Shown here: in pieces, positions 18,926 through 28,494 of the stretch | How the letters are laid out: every line of letters starts with the position of its first letter | Position numbering within the stretch: the first letter of the stretch is position 1 | Source of the DNA: an uncultured Alphaproteobacteria bacterium | GTDB lineage: Bacteria; Pseudomonadota; Alphaproteobacteria; HIMB59; GCA-002718135 | Direction of reading: 5' to 3' | Assembly (NCBI GenBank): GCA_902607435.1 | Contig: CACLJX010000002.1 | Span: 1 to 64,000, forward strand | Length of the DNA: 64,000 nucleotides | Notes under the pieces: model-generated | Told to the model about the DNA's origin: nothing | Databases searched by the model: none | Seen by the model: only the letters and a program-made list of their open reading frames with translations | Position numbers and translations under genes: made by a program

Positions 18926-20263
18926 ATGACTAGATATTTATTAATTTTATTTCAGTTTATTTTTTTATTAATTATAGCAAGTTGGGCAATTAAAAAATCT
19001 CAACTCGTTTCTTTTACTTTGAATGATTTGGTTGTAACGACCTCATCTTCAGTTTTGATAATTGGCTTAATAATTATTATATTAATAACATTGCTTTTAC
19101 AGAGAATTGTGTTTTTTTTTAAACAAACAGCACTGAAATACAGAATTAGAAAAGAGAGAGTTAAATATGAAAGAGGATATAATTCTTTTTTATTAGGAAT
19201 GGTTGCTTTAGCAAATAAAGATTATAAAAAAGCAATTTTAGAAACAAAAAAAATCAGCAAATATTTTAAGGATGAATCCCTTAGTCTTTTGCTAAAATCA
19301 GAAACACTTAAGATAGAAAAAAAATTTGATGAATTAAATAGTGTTTATGAAATAATGCTTAAAAATCCTAATACAAATTTACTCGGTTTACGAGGATTAA
19401 TGGAACAAAATTTGCGCGCACAAGATTTTCATCATGCATTTATATATGGTGAAAAATTATTTAATTTGAATCCTAAGATTGATAAACTTTATGACACATT
19501 AATTAATATTATTGGCAAAACACAAAACTGGCAAAAACTTTTTCAAATAAATGATCAAGCTGCGAAACTTAATATTATTGACAAAACGACATACGCAGAG
19601 AACAAGTCAATTGCCTTATATGAAATAGCAAAAATTAAACAATATAGTTCAGAGAATGAAGCTATTAAATTAATGGAAAAAGCTTTAAAACTTCGAGAAT
19701 ATTTTACACCTTATGTTTCTTTATATATTCAATTATTAATTGCTGGTAAAAAACTATTAAAGGCAAAAAATTATTTAAATAAAGCATGGAGCAGATTGTC
19801 ACATCCAGAATTAAAAAATGAGATTAAATTATTATCCAAAACTCTGAAAGTTTCTTATTATGAACTCTCAAAATATATTACCTCTAATACTTCCCATACT
19901 TTTGATTCAAAAATATTGCTAACTGAATCATTAATTGAAAACGAAAATTGGTCGGCAGCAAAAAAACAGTTGAGTTCTCTTTTGGAACATAAACCACAAA
20001 AAGAGGTTTGTTTATTAATGGCTAAGATAGAAGAAGGAGACACCAATAATCCTCAAAAAATAAATTCTTGGATTTCTAGGGCTAATTTTGGAAAACTAAA
20101 TAAAATTTGGATATGTCGTATTAGTAATATTTCGCAAACAGAGTGGGCTTCAGTTTCAAAAGGTGGTTATTTTAATTCCTTAGAATGGGAGTATCCTATT
20201 AATAATTCGGAATTAACTTCATCTAATCTTGAAACAAATTCAATTGAATATATAGATAACTAA
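18926..20263 (+). CDS. hemY: HemY-like TPR membrane protein
   Basis: A 445-residue protein with two N-terminal membrane segments (about 4-24 and 37-63). A HemY_N-type stretch follows (YERGYNSFLLGMVALANKDYKKA, read as pieces around 90-115), then helical TPR-like repeats to the end. In alpha-, beta- and gammaproteobacteria this family lies in the haem-biosynthesis operon. It is not an oxidase despite the symbol, and its exact role is unknown. It probably acts with the upstream Mic60-like protein in the membrane. The C-terminal 25 residues are Ser/Asn-rich and low in structure. Confidence 0.8.
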   Translation: MTRYLLILFQFIFLLIIASWAIKKSQLVSFTLNDLVVTTSSSVLIIGLIIIILITLLLQRIVFFFKQTALKYRIRKERVKYERGYNSFLLGMVALANKDYKKAILETKKISKYFKDESLSLLLKSETLKIEKKFDELNSVYEIMLKNPNTNLLGLRGLMEQNLRAQDFHHAFIYGEKLFNLNPKIDKLYDTLINIIGKTQNWQKLFQINDQAAKLNIIDKTTYAENKSIALYEIAKIKQYSSENEAIKLMEKALKLREYFTPYVSLYIQLLIAGKKLLKAKNYLNKAWSRLSHPELKNEIKLLSKTLKVSYYELSKYITSNTSHTFDSKILLTESLIENENWSAAKKQLSSLLEHKPQKEVCLLMAKIEEGDTNNPQKINSWISRANFGKLNKIWICRISNISQTEWASVSKGGYFNSLEWEYPINNSELTSSNLETNSIEYIDN

Positions 20264-20266
20264 TTA

Positions 20267-20977
20267 ATGAATATCAAAAATCCAACTTTTTTTATTGGCT
20301 ATGATTCAAAAGAAGATATTGCATATAGGATTTGTAAACAATCATTACTAAAAAAATCATCTATTAAAATTAACGTACTAGCTTTAAAACTTTATGAACT
20401 GATAGCTAAAAATTATTATAAAAGATCCGTTGACCCTTTGGCATCAACAGAATTTACGTATTCACGTTTTTTTGTACCTAGTTTAATGAACTATAAAGGT
20501 TGGGCAGTTTTTTGTGATTGTGATTTTTTATTTTTAAATGATGTTGCAAAGCTATTTCACGATTTATCAAATGATAAAGCAATTTATTGTGTTCAACATG
20601 ATTATAAGCCAAAAGAAAAACATAAAATGGATGGTCAACAACAAACAATTTATCCTCGAAAAAATTGGTCTAGTTTTATCGTTTTTAATTGCTCTCATCC
20701 AAGTAATAAAAAATTGAATATAGATGTGGTGAATAAAGAAACAGGTTCTTACTTACATCAATTTCAATGGCTAAAGGATGATGAAATAGGATCTTTAGAT
20801 GAAAGATGGAATTGGCTTGAGGGATGGACTTCTAATCATAATAAGTCTAGCCCCTATGCAGTTCATTATACTAGAGGCGGGCCTTGGTTTGATGAGTGGC
20901 AAGATGTTGAATATGCCGAAGAATGGATAAAAGAAAGAGATAATTATATAAATAATAAATATAATCAGATTCTTTAA
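20267..20977 (+). CDS. GT8-like glycosyltransferase
   Basis: A 236-residue protein beginning FFIGYDSKEDIAYRICKQS. This opening, the DPLASTEFTYSRFFVP segment (about 65-80) and the VFCDCDFLFL strand (a DCD in the DxD position, near 85) are typical of a GT-A family widespread in alphaproteobacteria and marine phages. C-terminal HYTRGGPWF (about 208-216) is also conserved there. It follows hemY by three bases and overlaps the stop of the convergent TPR gene by four. The donor sugar is unknown. It is probably an added surface-glycan gene at the end of the hemY transcript. Confidence 0.7.
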   Translation: MNIKNPTFFIGYDSKEDIAYRICKQSLLKKSSIKINVLALKLYELIAKNYYKRSVDPLASTEFTYSRFFVPSLMNYKGWAVFCDCDFLFLNDVAKLFHDLSNDKAIYCVQHDYKPKEKHKMDGQQQTIYPRKNWSSFIVFNCSHPSNKKLNIDVVNKETGSYLHQFQWLKDDEIGSLDERWNWLEGWTSNHNKSSPYAVHYTRGGPWFDEWQDVEYAEEWIKERDNYINNKYNQIL

Positions 20978-22779
20978 TTTTTTTTAATTAAATCTTTTTT
21001 GATTTTTTCTATAGTTTGCTCCCATCCATTAAGATAAGGATATAGTCTAATACTAGAATACCACGGAGTTGTTTGATATGGCTGATTCCAATAATGAAAA
21101 ACAGCATGATTTTTTGGTTTAATTAGCCATGTCGGCACTCCTAAAGCACCAGCGATATGGGCCGTGGTATTGCTAACTGAGATTAACAAATCTAGATTTA
21201 TTAACAAAGATGATATAGCCTCAAAATCATTAAAAAGATCTACTTCTTCGAAATTTATAATATTTATCTTGTAATTTCTATAGAAACTTTTGATTTCTTT
21301 TTTAGTGTCTCCATATTGTAAATTTATAAATGTATAATCTTGTAATTTAAAAAGAGGGACAAGCATTTTCAAATCTAAAGATTTAGCCGAACCATAATTT
21401 TCATTTTTACTATACCAAGAAATTCCTATTTTCTTTTTATTATCAATTCGTGCTAATTTTTTTTTAAAAATATTATCTTTTTTTTTATCACTAAATAAAA
21501 AATGTTTTTTGGGGAAATCTTTTATATTATTTCTGTACAATCTCCCAAGACTACCTGCATATATAACAAAATCAAAATCTTTTAAACTTTCTTCATTTTT
21601 TGAAAAAGCATTGTAAGGAACAAAATTATTTAAACTATCAAACGATCTTTCAAAAAGTGAAATTAATCTCGGATCTGTTTCAATTTTTGATCTAGGAAGA
21701 TTTTTAAGTAAATCAGGATACATAGAAGCATATAATATTTCATCTCCAGCACCCTGTTCCTTAATAACTAATATTGTTTTATTTTTATCAAGTTTTTCTC
21801 CATTCCAAAGTTTGTCTCTTGTATTGTGTATATGGTCATTTTTAACTTTAAATTCATCTAATTTTAATCTTCCATCATGCATCTCCCATGCTTCTTTGTA
21901 TTGTTGAAGAGCTAGAAGGAGTATTGAATAATTTTTACTTAATTTATTGTTTTCAGGATTTATAGTGTAAGATCTCTTATAGTAATCTTCAGATTTTTTA
22001 TAATCTTTTAAAAAAGCATAAGCACAGCCAATATTAAATAAAAGTTCATTATTTTTTTTGTCTATTTTTAAAGCTTTAAAATAATAACTTAATGCTTTTT
22101 TATAATATCCAGTTTCGCTATAATGATTTGCAATATTGTTTAATGCATCTAAATGATTTGGATCTTTATCAAGTACTATTTTATAATATTTTAAAGCTAG
22201 ATCTCTTTTATACTGAAGTGAATAACATCTGCCAAGATTATTATATGTTGAAATATATTCTGGATTAGCTTCAATTACTTTTTTAAATATTTTTTCCGCA
22301 TCTTGTATTTTTTTAAGTTCTAAGTAAATCATCCCGAGAGTGTTTAAAGCAATGAAGTCTTGTGAATTTTGTTTTAATGAATCTATGATATATTTTATTC
22401 CTTCATCAGGTTTTTTTAAGTTTAAAAAAATTAATGCTTTGTCTCGCAATGCTGGTTGATAATTATTTTTAATTTTTAATACCTCATCAACTAATACTAA
22501 TGCATCTTCAAATTTTTTTTGTTTTATTAAAATTAGATATAAATTAAATCTAGAACGCCAGTGAGTTTTGTCTTTTCTTATTATTTCATTATAGTTTTTT
22601 ATTGCTAAATTGATTTTTTCAGTATTTTGATACATTAAAGCTAAATTATATCTAGCGACATTGTCAGAGGGATGTTTGACTAAAAATGAATTTAATTGAT
22701 TTATAGAATCAGTTTTTTTCCCTTTTTGAAAATCAGTTATAATTTTGTTAACTACTGAAGAATTATAAGAAAGAGACAT
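20974..22779 (-). CDS. TPR protein with a C-terminal GT9/GT-B-like glycosyltransferase domain
   Basis: A 601-residue protein. Residues about 5-300 are tandem TPR repeats (ARYNLALMY, STYNNLGRCY, DALNNIANHY and LLFNIGCAYAF mark successive helices A). Residues about 320-600 form a GT-B-like half with EQGAGDEILYASMYPDLL (donor-side glycine loop) and ISVSNTTAHIAGALGVPTW (nucleotide-binding end), as in many TPR-linked GT9-type proteins. The start codon lies against the preceding terminator, with no room for a Shine-Dalgarno sequence, so a leaderless mRNA or a later start should be considered. Substrate unknown. Confidence 0.75.
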   Translation of the reverse strand: MSLSYNSSVVNKIITDFQKGKKTDSINQLNSFLVKHPSDNVARYNLALMYQNTEKINLAIKNYNEIIRKDKTHWRSRFNLYLILIKQKKFEDALVLVDEVLKIKNNYQPALRDKALIFLNLKKPDEGIKYIIDSLKQNSQDFIALNTLGMIYLELKKIQDAEKIFKKVIEANPEYISTYNNLGRCYSLQYKRDLALKYYKIVLDKDPNHLDALNNIANHYSETGYYKKALSYYFKALKIDKKNNELLFNIGCAYAFLKDYKKSEDYYKRSYTINPENNKLSKNYSILLLALQQYKEAWEMHDGRLKLDEFKVKNDHIHNTRDKLWNGEKLDKNKTILVIKEQGAGDEILYASMYPDLLKNLPRSKIETDPRLISLFERSFDSLNNFVPYNAFSKNEESLKDFDFVIYAGSLGRLYRNNIKDFPKKHFLFSDKKKDNIFKKKLARIDNKKKIGISWYSKNENYGSAKSLDLKMLVPLFKLQDYTFINLQYGDTKKEIKSFYRNYKINIINFEEVDLFNDFEAISSLLINLDLLISVSNTTAHIAGALGVPTWLIKPKNHAVFHYWNQPYQTTPWYSSIRLYPYLNGWEQTIEKIKKDLIKKN

Positions 22780-22805
22780 AAAAAAACCCAGCTATAAAGC
22801 TGGGT
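22780..22805 (-). terminator. Rho-independent terminator of the BI-1 family gene
   Basis: A perfect 8-base stem (ACCCAGCT / AGCTGGGT, 22786-22793 with 22798-22805) closes a 4-base loop. Read on the minus strand it is followed at once by a run of T. It lies about 35 bases after the stop of the BI-1 family gene and directly before the start codon of the TPR-glycosyltransferase gene. Confidence 0.88.
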
Positions 22806-22840
22806 AATAATATAATTAAAATTTATCTATTAAAAGCAGT

Positions 22841-23593
22841 TTATCTACGTTGACCAAACAATCGCAATAACATGATAAAAAGATTAATAAAATCTAAATA
22901 AAGTCTAAGGGCGCCCATTAGAGCCTTTTTCCCAGCAACACTTTCGGAATCACCAGCATAATACATTTCTTTGATACGTTGTGTATCATATGCTGTGAGG
23001 CCAACAAATATTAAAACACCAATCACTGAAATAGCAAAATACATCGCACTACTTTGCAGAAATAAATTTACCAAACTTGCAATAATAATACCTATAAGTC
23101 CCATAAAAAGGAAACCGCCTAATTTGGTTAAATCTTTTTTTGTTGTATAGCCATATATACTCATTGCTGCGAAAGTGCCTGAGCTAATAAAAAATACTCT
23201 TGCAATTGATGCTTGGGTATAAACTATAAAAATAGAAGCGAGAGATAGACCCATCACAATAGAAAAAATCCAGAATGTTATTTGTGCACTGGAAAGACTA
23301 ATTTTATGTAATCTAGCACTAAGATAAAAAACAAATCCAAGTGGAGCTAGCATAACTACCCATTGTAGAGGTGAATTAAAAAGCAAGTTTCCAAGTGAAG
23401 TAACACCAATTATTTGTCCTACTTCATTGGAAATAATTGATGCTTTCCCGAAAAAATAAGAAACAAAGCCAGTTAATAATAATCCTGTAGTCATATAGTT
23501 GTAGACTTTAAGCATATATGCTCTTAAGCCCTCATCAATGACTGCTTGGTCAGCTGTTTTTGTGAAAGATTTTTGGTTAAAGTCTAAAGCCAT
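22841..23593 (-). CDS. Bax inhibitor-1 / YccA family membrane protein
   Basis: A 250-residue protein with about seven hydrophobic segments from residue 35 to the end. It carries family marks MTTGLLLTGFVSYFF near 33-47, LTAYDTQRIKEMYYAG near 198-213 (conserved aspartate of the pH-sensing pair), and LRLYLDFINLFIMLLRLFG at the C-terminus. Bacterial members (YccA, BsYetJ) sit in the inner membrane; some leak calcium or interact with FtsH. A strong AAAGGAG ribosome binding site lies 7 bases before the ATG, and a dedicated terminator follows, so it looks like a single, well-expressed gene. Confidence 0.93.
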   Translation of the reverse strand: MALDFNQKSFTKTADQAVIDEGLRAYMLKVYNYMTTGLLLTGFVSYFFGKASIISNEVGQIIGVTSLGNLLFNSPLQWVVMLAPLGFVFYLSARLHKISLSSAQITFWIFSIVMGLSLASIFIVYTQASIARVFFISSGTFAAMSIYGYTTKKDLTKLGGFLFMGLIGIIIASLVNLFLQSSAMYFAISVIGVLIFVGLTAYDTQRIKEMYYAGDSESVAGKKALMGALRLYLDFINLFIMLLRLFGQRR

Positions 23594-23682
23594 AAAATTC
23601 TCCTTTAAATTACTCCTAATATTGCTATAAATCTGACATTTTCAAGATATTTTCGAAAAAAATTATAATATTATCAAAATTA

Positions 23683-24735
23683 ATGAAATATAGAAAACTT
23701 AGTACTACAAAAATTGACGTAAGTGTAATTTGCTTAGGAACAATGACATTTGGCGAGCAAAATTCTCAAATAGAGGGTTTTAAACAAATGGATTATGCAG
23801 TTGATCAAGGTATTAATTTTTTTGATACAGCAGAGTTATACCCAGTTATGCCAAGAAAAGAAACCTATGGTAATACTGAAAAAATTATAGGTAATTGGTT
23901 TAGAGAAAGGGGCAGTAGAAACAAAATTATCCTTGCAAGCAAAATAGCCTCAAAATCTGAAGGTTTGGAGTGGATTCGAGGAGGAAAAGATAATATTCGG
24001 TTTGATAAAACAAATATGAATATTGCTGTTGATGCAAGCCTTAAACGTCTTCGAACAGATTATATAGATCTATACCAACTTCATTGGCCAGAGAGAAAAG
24101 TACCTTTATTTGGAAAATTAAACTTTGAATATGATCCAAACGATAATGATTGGACAATTATTGAAGAAGTTTTAGAAAATTTAAATGATTTAATAAAATT
24201 AGGTAAAATTCGTTATGTAGGTCTTTCTAACGAAACTCCCTGGGGCCTTATGAAATTTCTACAGGTATCAATAACAAAAAATTTACCTCGCATGATTTCT
24301 ATTCAAAATGTTTATAATTTAGTTAACCGTGTTTTTGATGTAGCAAACTCTGAAGTATCAATAAGAGAAAACTGCGGACTTCTAGCATACTCTCCACTTG
24401 CTGGGGGTAGGCTAAGTGGAAAATATATGCACAGTCAGAAACCAAAAAATGCTAGATACACTCTTTGGCCAAGCAGATTTTCTAGACATCATACCAGACG
24501 TGGAGAATTAGCTATAACTAAATATGTAGAGCTTGCAAAAAAATATAATATTGCTCCATCAACATTCGCTAATTCTTATGTTAATAATCGACCATTTGTC
24601 ACTAGCAATATTATTGGGGCAACTACAATGGATCAATTAAAAGAAGATATAAACAGCATAAACATTACTTTAACTGAAGAAATGTTAAAAGAAATTGAAA
24701 ATATTCATCTATCAGATCCTAATCCTTGTGTTTAG
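23683..24735 (+). CDS. Aldo/keto reductase (Tas-like)
   Basis: A 350-residue NADPH-dependent oxidoreductase of the aldo/keto reductase family. The catalytic tetrad can be read: Asp in FFDTAELYP (about 47) with the Tyr five residues on, Lys in ILASKIA (about 86) and His in LYQLHWPE (about 127). The insertion after the Tyr (MPRKETYGNTEKIIG) and the total length match the Tas/YajO group rather than the short aldose reductases. It is divergent from the BI-1 gene with 89 bases between, and convergent with the asparaginase gene. The physiological substrate is unknown. Confidence 0.9.
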   Translation: MKYRKLSTTKIDVSVICLGTMTFGEQNSQIEGFKQMDYAVDQGINFFDTAELYPVMPRKETYGNTEKIIGNWFRERGSRNKIILASKIASKSEGLEWIRGGKDNIRFDKTNMNIAVDASLKRLRTDYIDLYQLHWPERKVPLFGKLNFEYDPNDNDWTIIEEVLENLNDLIKLGKIRYVGLSNETPWGLMKFLQVSITKNLPRMISIQNVYNLVNRVFDVANSEVSIRENCGLLAYSPLAGGRLSGKYMHSQKPKNARYTLWPSRFSRHHTRRGELAITKYVELAKKYNIAPSTFANSYVNNRPFVTSNIIGATTMDQLKEDINSINITLTEEMLKEIENIHLSDPNPCV

Positions 24736-24785
24736 ATAAAAATTAATTTTGAATTAAGTTAATATTATCGGAATATAAATATCCT

Positions 24786-25781
24786 TTATTTTATTTCAGC
24801 TATAATTTTCCCGATTGTTTTTTTTGCATGATTATATAATGGTTCTTCAGACCAATATTCCAATGATTTTTCTTCTTTGTGTGAAAGTAAATTTAATTGC
24901 GAAAATATTTTCATTGTTATTGATGGTTTTGCTCTATCATTTCCATCTAGAACTTTAATGACCCCACCAATTTTTTTGGAAAAATCTGCAAAGAGCAATA
25001 CTCCTTCAGCTCCTCCTTTACAAAATATTCTCCCTTTTGTAATTTTTATAATTTCACTATCAAAACTATTACCACCACCAATAAGTTCAGGAAATTTGTT
25101 AATAGATAATAAAATTGTATTAATTGCCTTGGAGTATTCATTATTATTATTCTTTTCTTTAATAAGATTTATCATAGAATCAGATAAATGATTTAGTAAG
25201 AAAGCATATTGAGGAGCACTACATCCATCTATACCAACACAATTTTTGTTTATTTTTGAACCCATAAAAATTTCAAGAGATTCCCGTATTAATCTTTGAT
25301 AAGGATGATCAAAATCAACATAATTTTTATAACTCAAATTATTAGCCAAGCATCCGCTAATCATCCCTAAATGTTTGCCTGCGCAATTATTATGAAGTTG
25401 TGTAGGAGTTTCACCACCTAAAAGTAAATTATTACTAGACGGAAGATCTATTGGATTGTGTATTCCGCATTTAAGGTCTGCTATACAAATATTGATTTTG
25501 GTTATCCACTTATTTAATACACCTAAATGTTGAGTTTCGCCTTTATGAGAGGAACAAGCTATAGCTATATTTTTTTCATTTAATTTAAATTTAATTGGAG
25601 CATTAGAGTTAATAAATGGCAGTGCTTGAAAAATTTTTATAGAAGATCGAGGATATATAAAATCATTTTCATTATTTGTTGATAATATAATATTTCCTTC
25701 GATATCTTTAATTGAACTAATTATTTGATGTTTGCTTTCGATTAATTTACCACGGTATACATTTACTGATAGAGAAACCAT
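24786..25781 (-). CDS. Asparaginase of the Rhizobium etli AnsA (ReAV) family
   Basis: A 331-residue protein of the family unrelated to E. coli asparaginases. The residues known from R. etli ReAV can be matched: an SxxK pair in RSSIKIFQ, a serine in ACSSHKGE, a Cys/Lys pair in NNCAGKHLG, a cysteine in GIDGCSAP and a lysine in FCKGGAEGV. ReAV hydrolyses L-asparagine to aspartate and ammonia using the Ser-Lys tandems and a zinc site held by the cysteines. No signal peptide is seen, so a cytoplasmic enzyme is expected. It stands alone on its strand. Confidence 0.85.
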   Translation of the reverse strand: MVSLSVNVYRGKLIESKHQIISSIKDIEGNIILSTNNENDFIYPRSSIKIFQALPFINSNAPIKFKLNEKNIAIACSSHKGETQHLGVLNKWITKINICIADLKCGIHNPIDLPSSNNLLLGGETPTQLHNNCAGKHLGMISGCLANNLSYKNYVDFDHPYQRLIRESLEIFMGSKINKNCVGIDGCSAPQYAFLLNHLSDSMINLIKEKNNNNEYSKAINTILLSINKFPELIGGGNSFDSEIIKITKGRIFCKGGAEGVLLFADFSKKIGGVIKVLDGNDRAKPSITMKIFSQLNLLSHKEEKSLEYWSEEPLYNHAKKTIGKIIAEIK

Positions 25782-25975
25782 ATCTGATTATGCCACGGAA
25801 ATTTTGTTTTGTCAGTTTGATTATATAGTTAAGACAAAATTTAATAATGAATTCATAAAATGGCAATATTTAATAGCAGAGGAAAAAAAATTAAAAAAAT
25901 GTTCTATTTTCTGTAATTGATAAAGACTAATAAGATGTGTTATATCATGAATTAATTATTCGTTATTTCAAAAAC

Positions 25976-26452
25976 ATGAAAAAATTATTAATTTTATTAT
26001 TTTTTAATATAACTCTTTATGTACCACATATTAGTGCTGATGAATTAGAGTCTGGAAAATGGAACTTTATTGTTGAAGATGATTATTGTTATGTAGGTAG
26101 CAAACCAACTATTACAGAAATTGAAGAAGGAAAAAAAAGAGATATTACATATATCCTTGTTTATCGAATTAATAAAAGCCCTGATGCAATTGTTCAAATT
26201 GAGGCAGGCTATCCATATGATCAAAAAAAGACTGTTGAGGTTAAAATAGATAAATCTTTATATAAATTTTTTTCTGAAGAAGAAACACCTGAGACAGCTT
26301 GGACTAAAAAAGATCAAGAAGTTATTTTTGCTATGAAAAAAGGCATTACATTGATCGTAAAAGGTTATTCTTCTAGAGGAACTATTACTATTGATACTTA
26401 TACTTTAAAGGGATTCACTGCAGCCTATAATAAACTTACAAAAGATTGTTAA
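25976..26452 (+). CDS. IalB-like exported protein
   Basis: About 158 residues from the ATG at 25976. An upstream ATG at 25937 adds 13 residues that do not look like a signal sequence, so the later start is preferred. The N-terminus MKKLLILLFF... ending HISA before DELES is a good Sec signal peptide. The rest (WNFIVEDDYCYVGS, VFAMKKGITLIVKG-like and ITIDTYTLKGFTAAYNKLTKDC) resembles the invasion-associated locus B family, widespread in alphaproteobacteria and of unclear function. Two cysteines, one near each end, could form a disulfide in the periplasm. It ends three bases before argG. Confidence 0.75.
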   Translation: MKKLLILLFFNITLYVPHISADELESGKWNFIVEDDYCYVGSKPTITEIEEGKKRDITYILVYRINKSPDAIVQIEAGYPYDQKKTVEVKIDKSLYKFFSEEETPETAWTKKDQEVIFAMKKGITLIVKGYSSRGTITIDTYTLKGFTAAYNKLTKDC

Positions 26453-26455
26453 TAT

Positions 26456-27634
26456 ATGCCTAAAAAAATTGTACTAGCCTATTCTGGCGGTCTTGATACC
26501 AGTGTTATACTTAAGTGGCTTCAGTTAAATTATAATTGTCCAGTTGCAACTTATACTGCTGATATTGGCCAAAGTGATTGTTTTGATGAAATTAAATCAA
26601 AAGCAAAAAATCTAGGCGTACAAGAAATTTATATTGATGATTTAAAAGAAGAATTTGTAAAAGATTATGTTTTTCCTATGTTTAGAGCTAATGCACTTTA
26701 CGAAGGCTTTTATCTTTTAGGCACTGCTATTGCTAGGCCACTTATTGCTAGAAAACAAGTTGAATATGCAAAAAAAATTGGTGCTGATGCAGTAGCACAT
26801 GGCTCAACAGGCAAAGGTAATGATCAAGTGAGATTTGAAATAGGCTATTATGCAACTGACCCAAGTATAGAAATTATAGCTCCATGGAGATTATGGGATT
26901 TTAAATCTAGAAAAAATTTAATAGAATTTGCTCAAAAATATCAAATTCAAGTATCAAAAGATAAAATTGGAGAACCACCATTTAGTGTTGATGAAAATGT
27001 TTTACATACATCTGCAGAAGGTAAAGTATTGGAAAATCCTTGGCTATCTCCCCCAGATTATATTTTTTCAAGAACTAAAAATATTGAAGATACTCCAAAT
27101 AAAGCCGAAGAAGTAATTATTTCTTTTAAGAATGGAGATCCAATAAAAATTAATGAGCAGACTTTTGGTCCATACAATATTTTACAAAGGTTAAACAAAC
27201 TAGGTTTTAAGCATGGTATTGGAAGAGTAGATATGGTTGAAAATAGATTTATAGGCATGAAATCCAGAGGTATTTACGAAACTCCAGGGGGCACAATTTT
27301 ATATCATGCACACCGTGCTATTGAGAGTATTACACTTGATAGGAAAACAACACGTAACAAAGATCATATTGTTTCAGAATATGCTGAATTAATTTACAAT
27401 GGCTTTTGGTTTAGCAAAAAAAGAAAACAATTCCAAGAAATTATTGATAACAACAAAAGTAATGTCAATGGAGACGTTAAATTAAAATTATTTAAAGGAA
27501 ATGTTATTTTGTTGGGCCGTAAATCAGAAAATAGCTTATATGATTTATCAAAAGTTTCTTTTGAAAATAATCAACAAAAAGACCAAAAATTTGCTGAAGA
27601 GTTTATCAAATCCCAATTTTTAAAAATTAATTAA
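26456..27634 (+). CDS. argG: Argininosuccinate synthase
   Basis: Joins citrulline and aspartate with ATP in arginine synthesis. The 392-residue protein has the PP-loop AYSGGLDTSVILKWL (about 8-22), the ARPLIARKQ segment, HGSTGKGNDQVRFE (about 117-130) and GRVDMVENRFIGMKSRG, all in the usual order and spacing. There is no sign of damage. It follows the IalB-like gene after three bases and precedes a GT9-like gene by one base, so the three may share a transcript. Confidence 0.97.
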   Translation: MPKKIVLAYSGGLDTSVILKWLQLNYNCPVATYTADIGQSDCFDEIKSKAKNLGVQEIYIDDLKEEFVKDYVFPMFRANALYEGFYLLGTAIARPLIARKQVEYAKKIGADAVAHGSTGKGNDQVRFEIGYYATDPSIEIIAPWRLWDFKSRKNLIEFAQKYQIQVSKDKIGEPPFSVDENVLHTSAEGKVLENPWLSPPDYIFSRTKNIEDTPNKAEEVIISFKNGDPIKINEQTFGPYNILQRLNKLGFKHGIGRVDMVENRFIGMKSRGIYETPGGTILYHAHRAIESITLDRKTTRNKDHIVSEYAELIYNGFWFSKKRKQFQEIIDNNKSNVNGDVKLKLFKGNVILLGRKSENSLYDLSKVSFENNQQKDQKFAEEFIKSQFLKIN

Positions 27635-27635
27635 T

Positions 27636-28472
27636 ATGGGTTATGGTGACTCAATAATGGTTACAGGTATGGCGAAAGCTGCAAAAAAGAAGTATCCAGA
27701 TTATCAAATTATTGTGGGTGATAGAAAAAAACTTTTATCCTATTATGATCACATTATTTTTAACAATAATCCTAATATCACTGTAGAGTCTGAGATTGAT
27801 CTTTCAAAAAGAACTATTTGGATTGAAGAATATCAAGGAAAAAGAAGCTATGTAAGTAATGCAGATAAAAATAAATTTTATTGGAATGAAAAATATAGAG
27901 CATTTAAAGGAGAATTTTTTTTTACTCATAAAGAAATAAGATTTGCTCAATCTATTATTAATAAAATAAAAAAAATATCTAATACAAAATTAAAAAAAAT
28001 AATTTTTATTGAACCTTCTAGAAATACGTCTCATAAAAATGCAGATAAAAATAATGGAGAAGAAAACAAAAAATGGGAGATAAAAAAATGGCAAAAGGTA
28101 GTTCATTATTTTAAAAATAAAATTTTATTTATACAATCAACTTATAAAAATTGTGAAATTTTAGACGGAGTTTATAATTTTGACTTAAGTTTTAGAAAGG
28201 CTTGCGTTGTAATGAGTTTGTGCAATTTTTATCTTGGGTGGGAAGGTGGTTTTAGTCATGCAGCAGCTGCTTTAGATAAAAAAGCAGTTGTATTATTTGG
28301 CGGCTATATTCATCCCAAAACTACAGGTTATAATTTTCATCACAACATTTATATAGATATCGCAGGCTCTCCTTGTGGCATGAGAACATATTGTAAGCAT
28401 TGTGAAGAGTGTAGAAATCTTATTACAACTGATCAAGTAATAAATAAAGTTGAAACAATGTTGGCTAGTTAA
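27636..28472 (+). CDS. GT9-like glycosyltransferase (short form)
   Basis: A 278-residue protein that opens with MGYGDSIMVTGMAK, the glycine loop that lies a little further in from the N-terminus in classical heptosyltransferases. An in-frame stop five codons upstream confirms this short start. The C-terminal half has LGWEGGFSHAAAALDKKAVVLFGG (read in two parts near 200-222), matching the GT9 nucleotide-sugar site. A cysteine-rich CGMRTYCKHCEEC tail near 246-258 may hold a metal. The ATG follows the argG stop by one base. Likely surface-glycan role; sugar unknown. Confidence 0.65.
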   Translation: MGYGDSIMVTGMAKAAKKKYPDYQIIVGDRKKLLSYYDHIIFNNNPNITVESEIDLSKRTIWIEEYQGKRSYVSNADKNKFYWNEKYRAFKGEFFFTHKEIRFAQSIINKIKKISNTKLKKIIFIEPSRNTSHKNADKNNGEENKKWEIKKWQKVVHYFKNKILFIQSTYKNCEILDGVYNFDLSFRKACVVMSLCNFYLGWEGGFSHAAAALDKKAVVLFGGYIHPKTTGYNFHHNIYIDIAGSPCGMRTYCKHCEECRNLITTDQVINKVETMLAS

Positions 28473-28494
28473 AGTGCAAAAGTGCAATAGTAAA

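Noticed and set aside
25732-25920. 62-residue frame overlapping the asparaginase start
   Set aside because: It is half antisense to the asparaginase gene and has no ribosome binding site; the remaining sequence shows no known motif.
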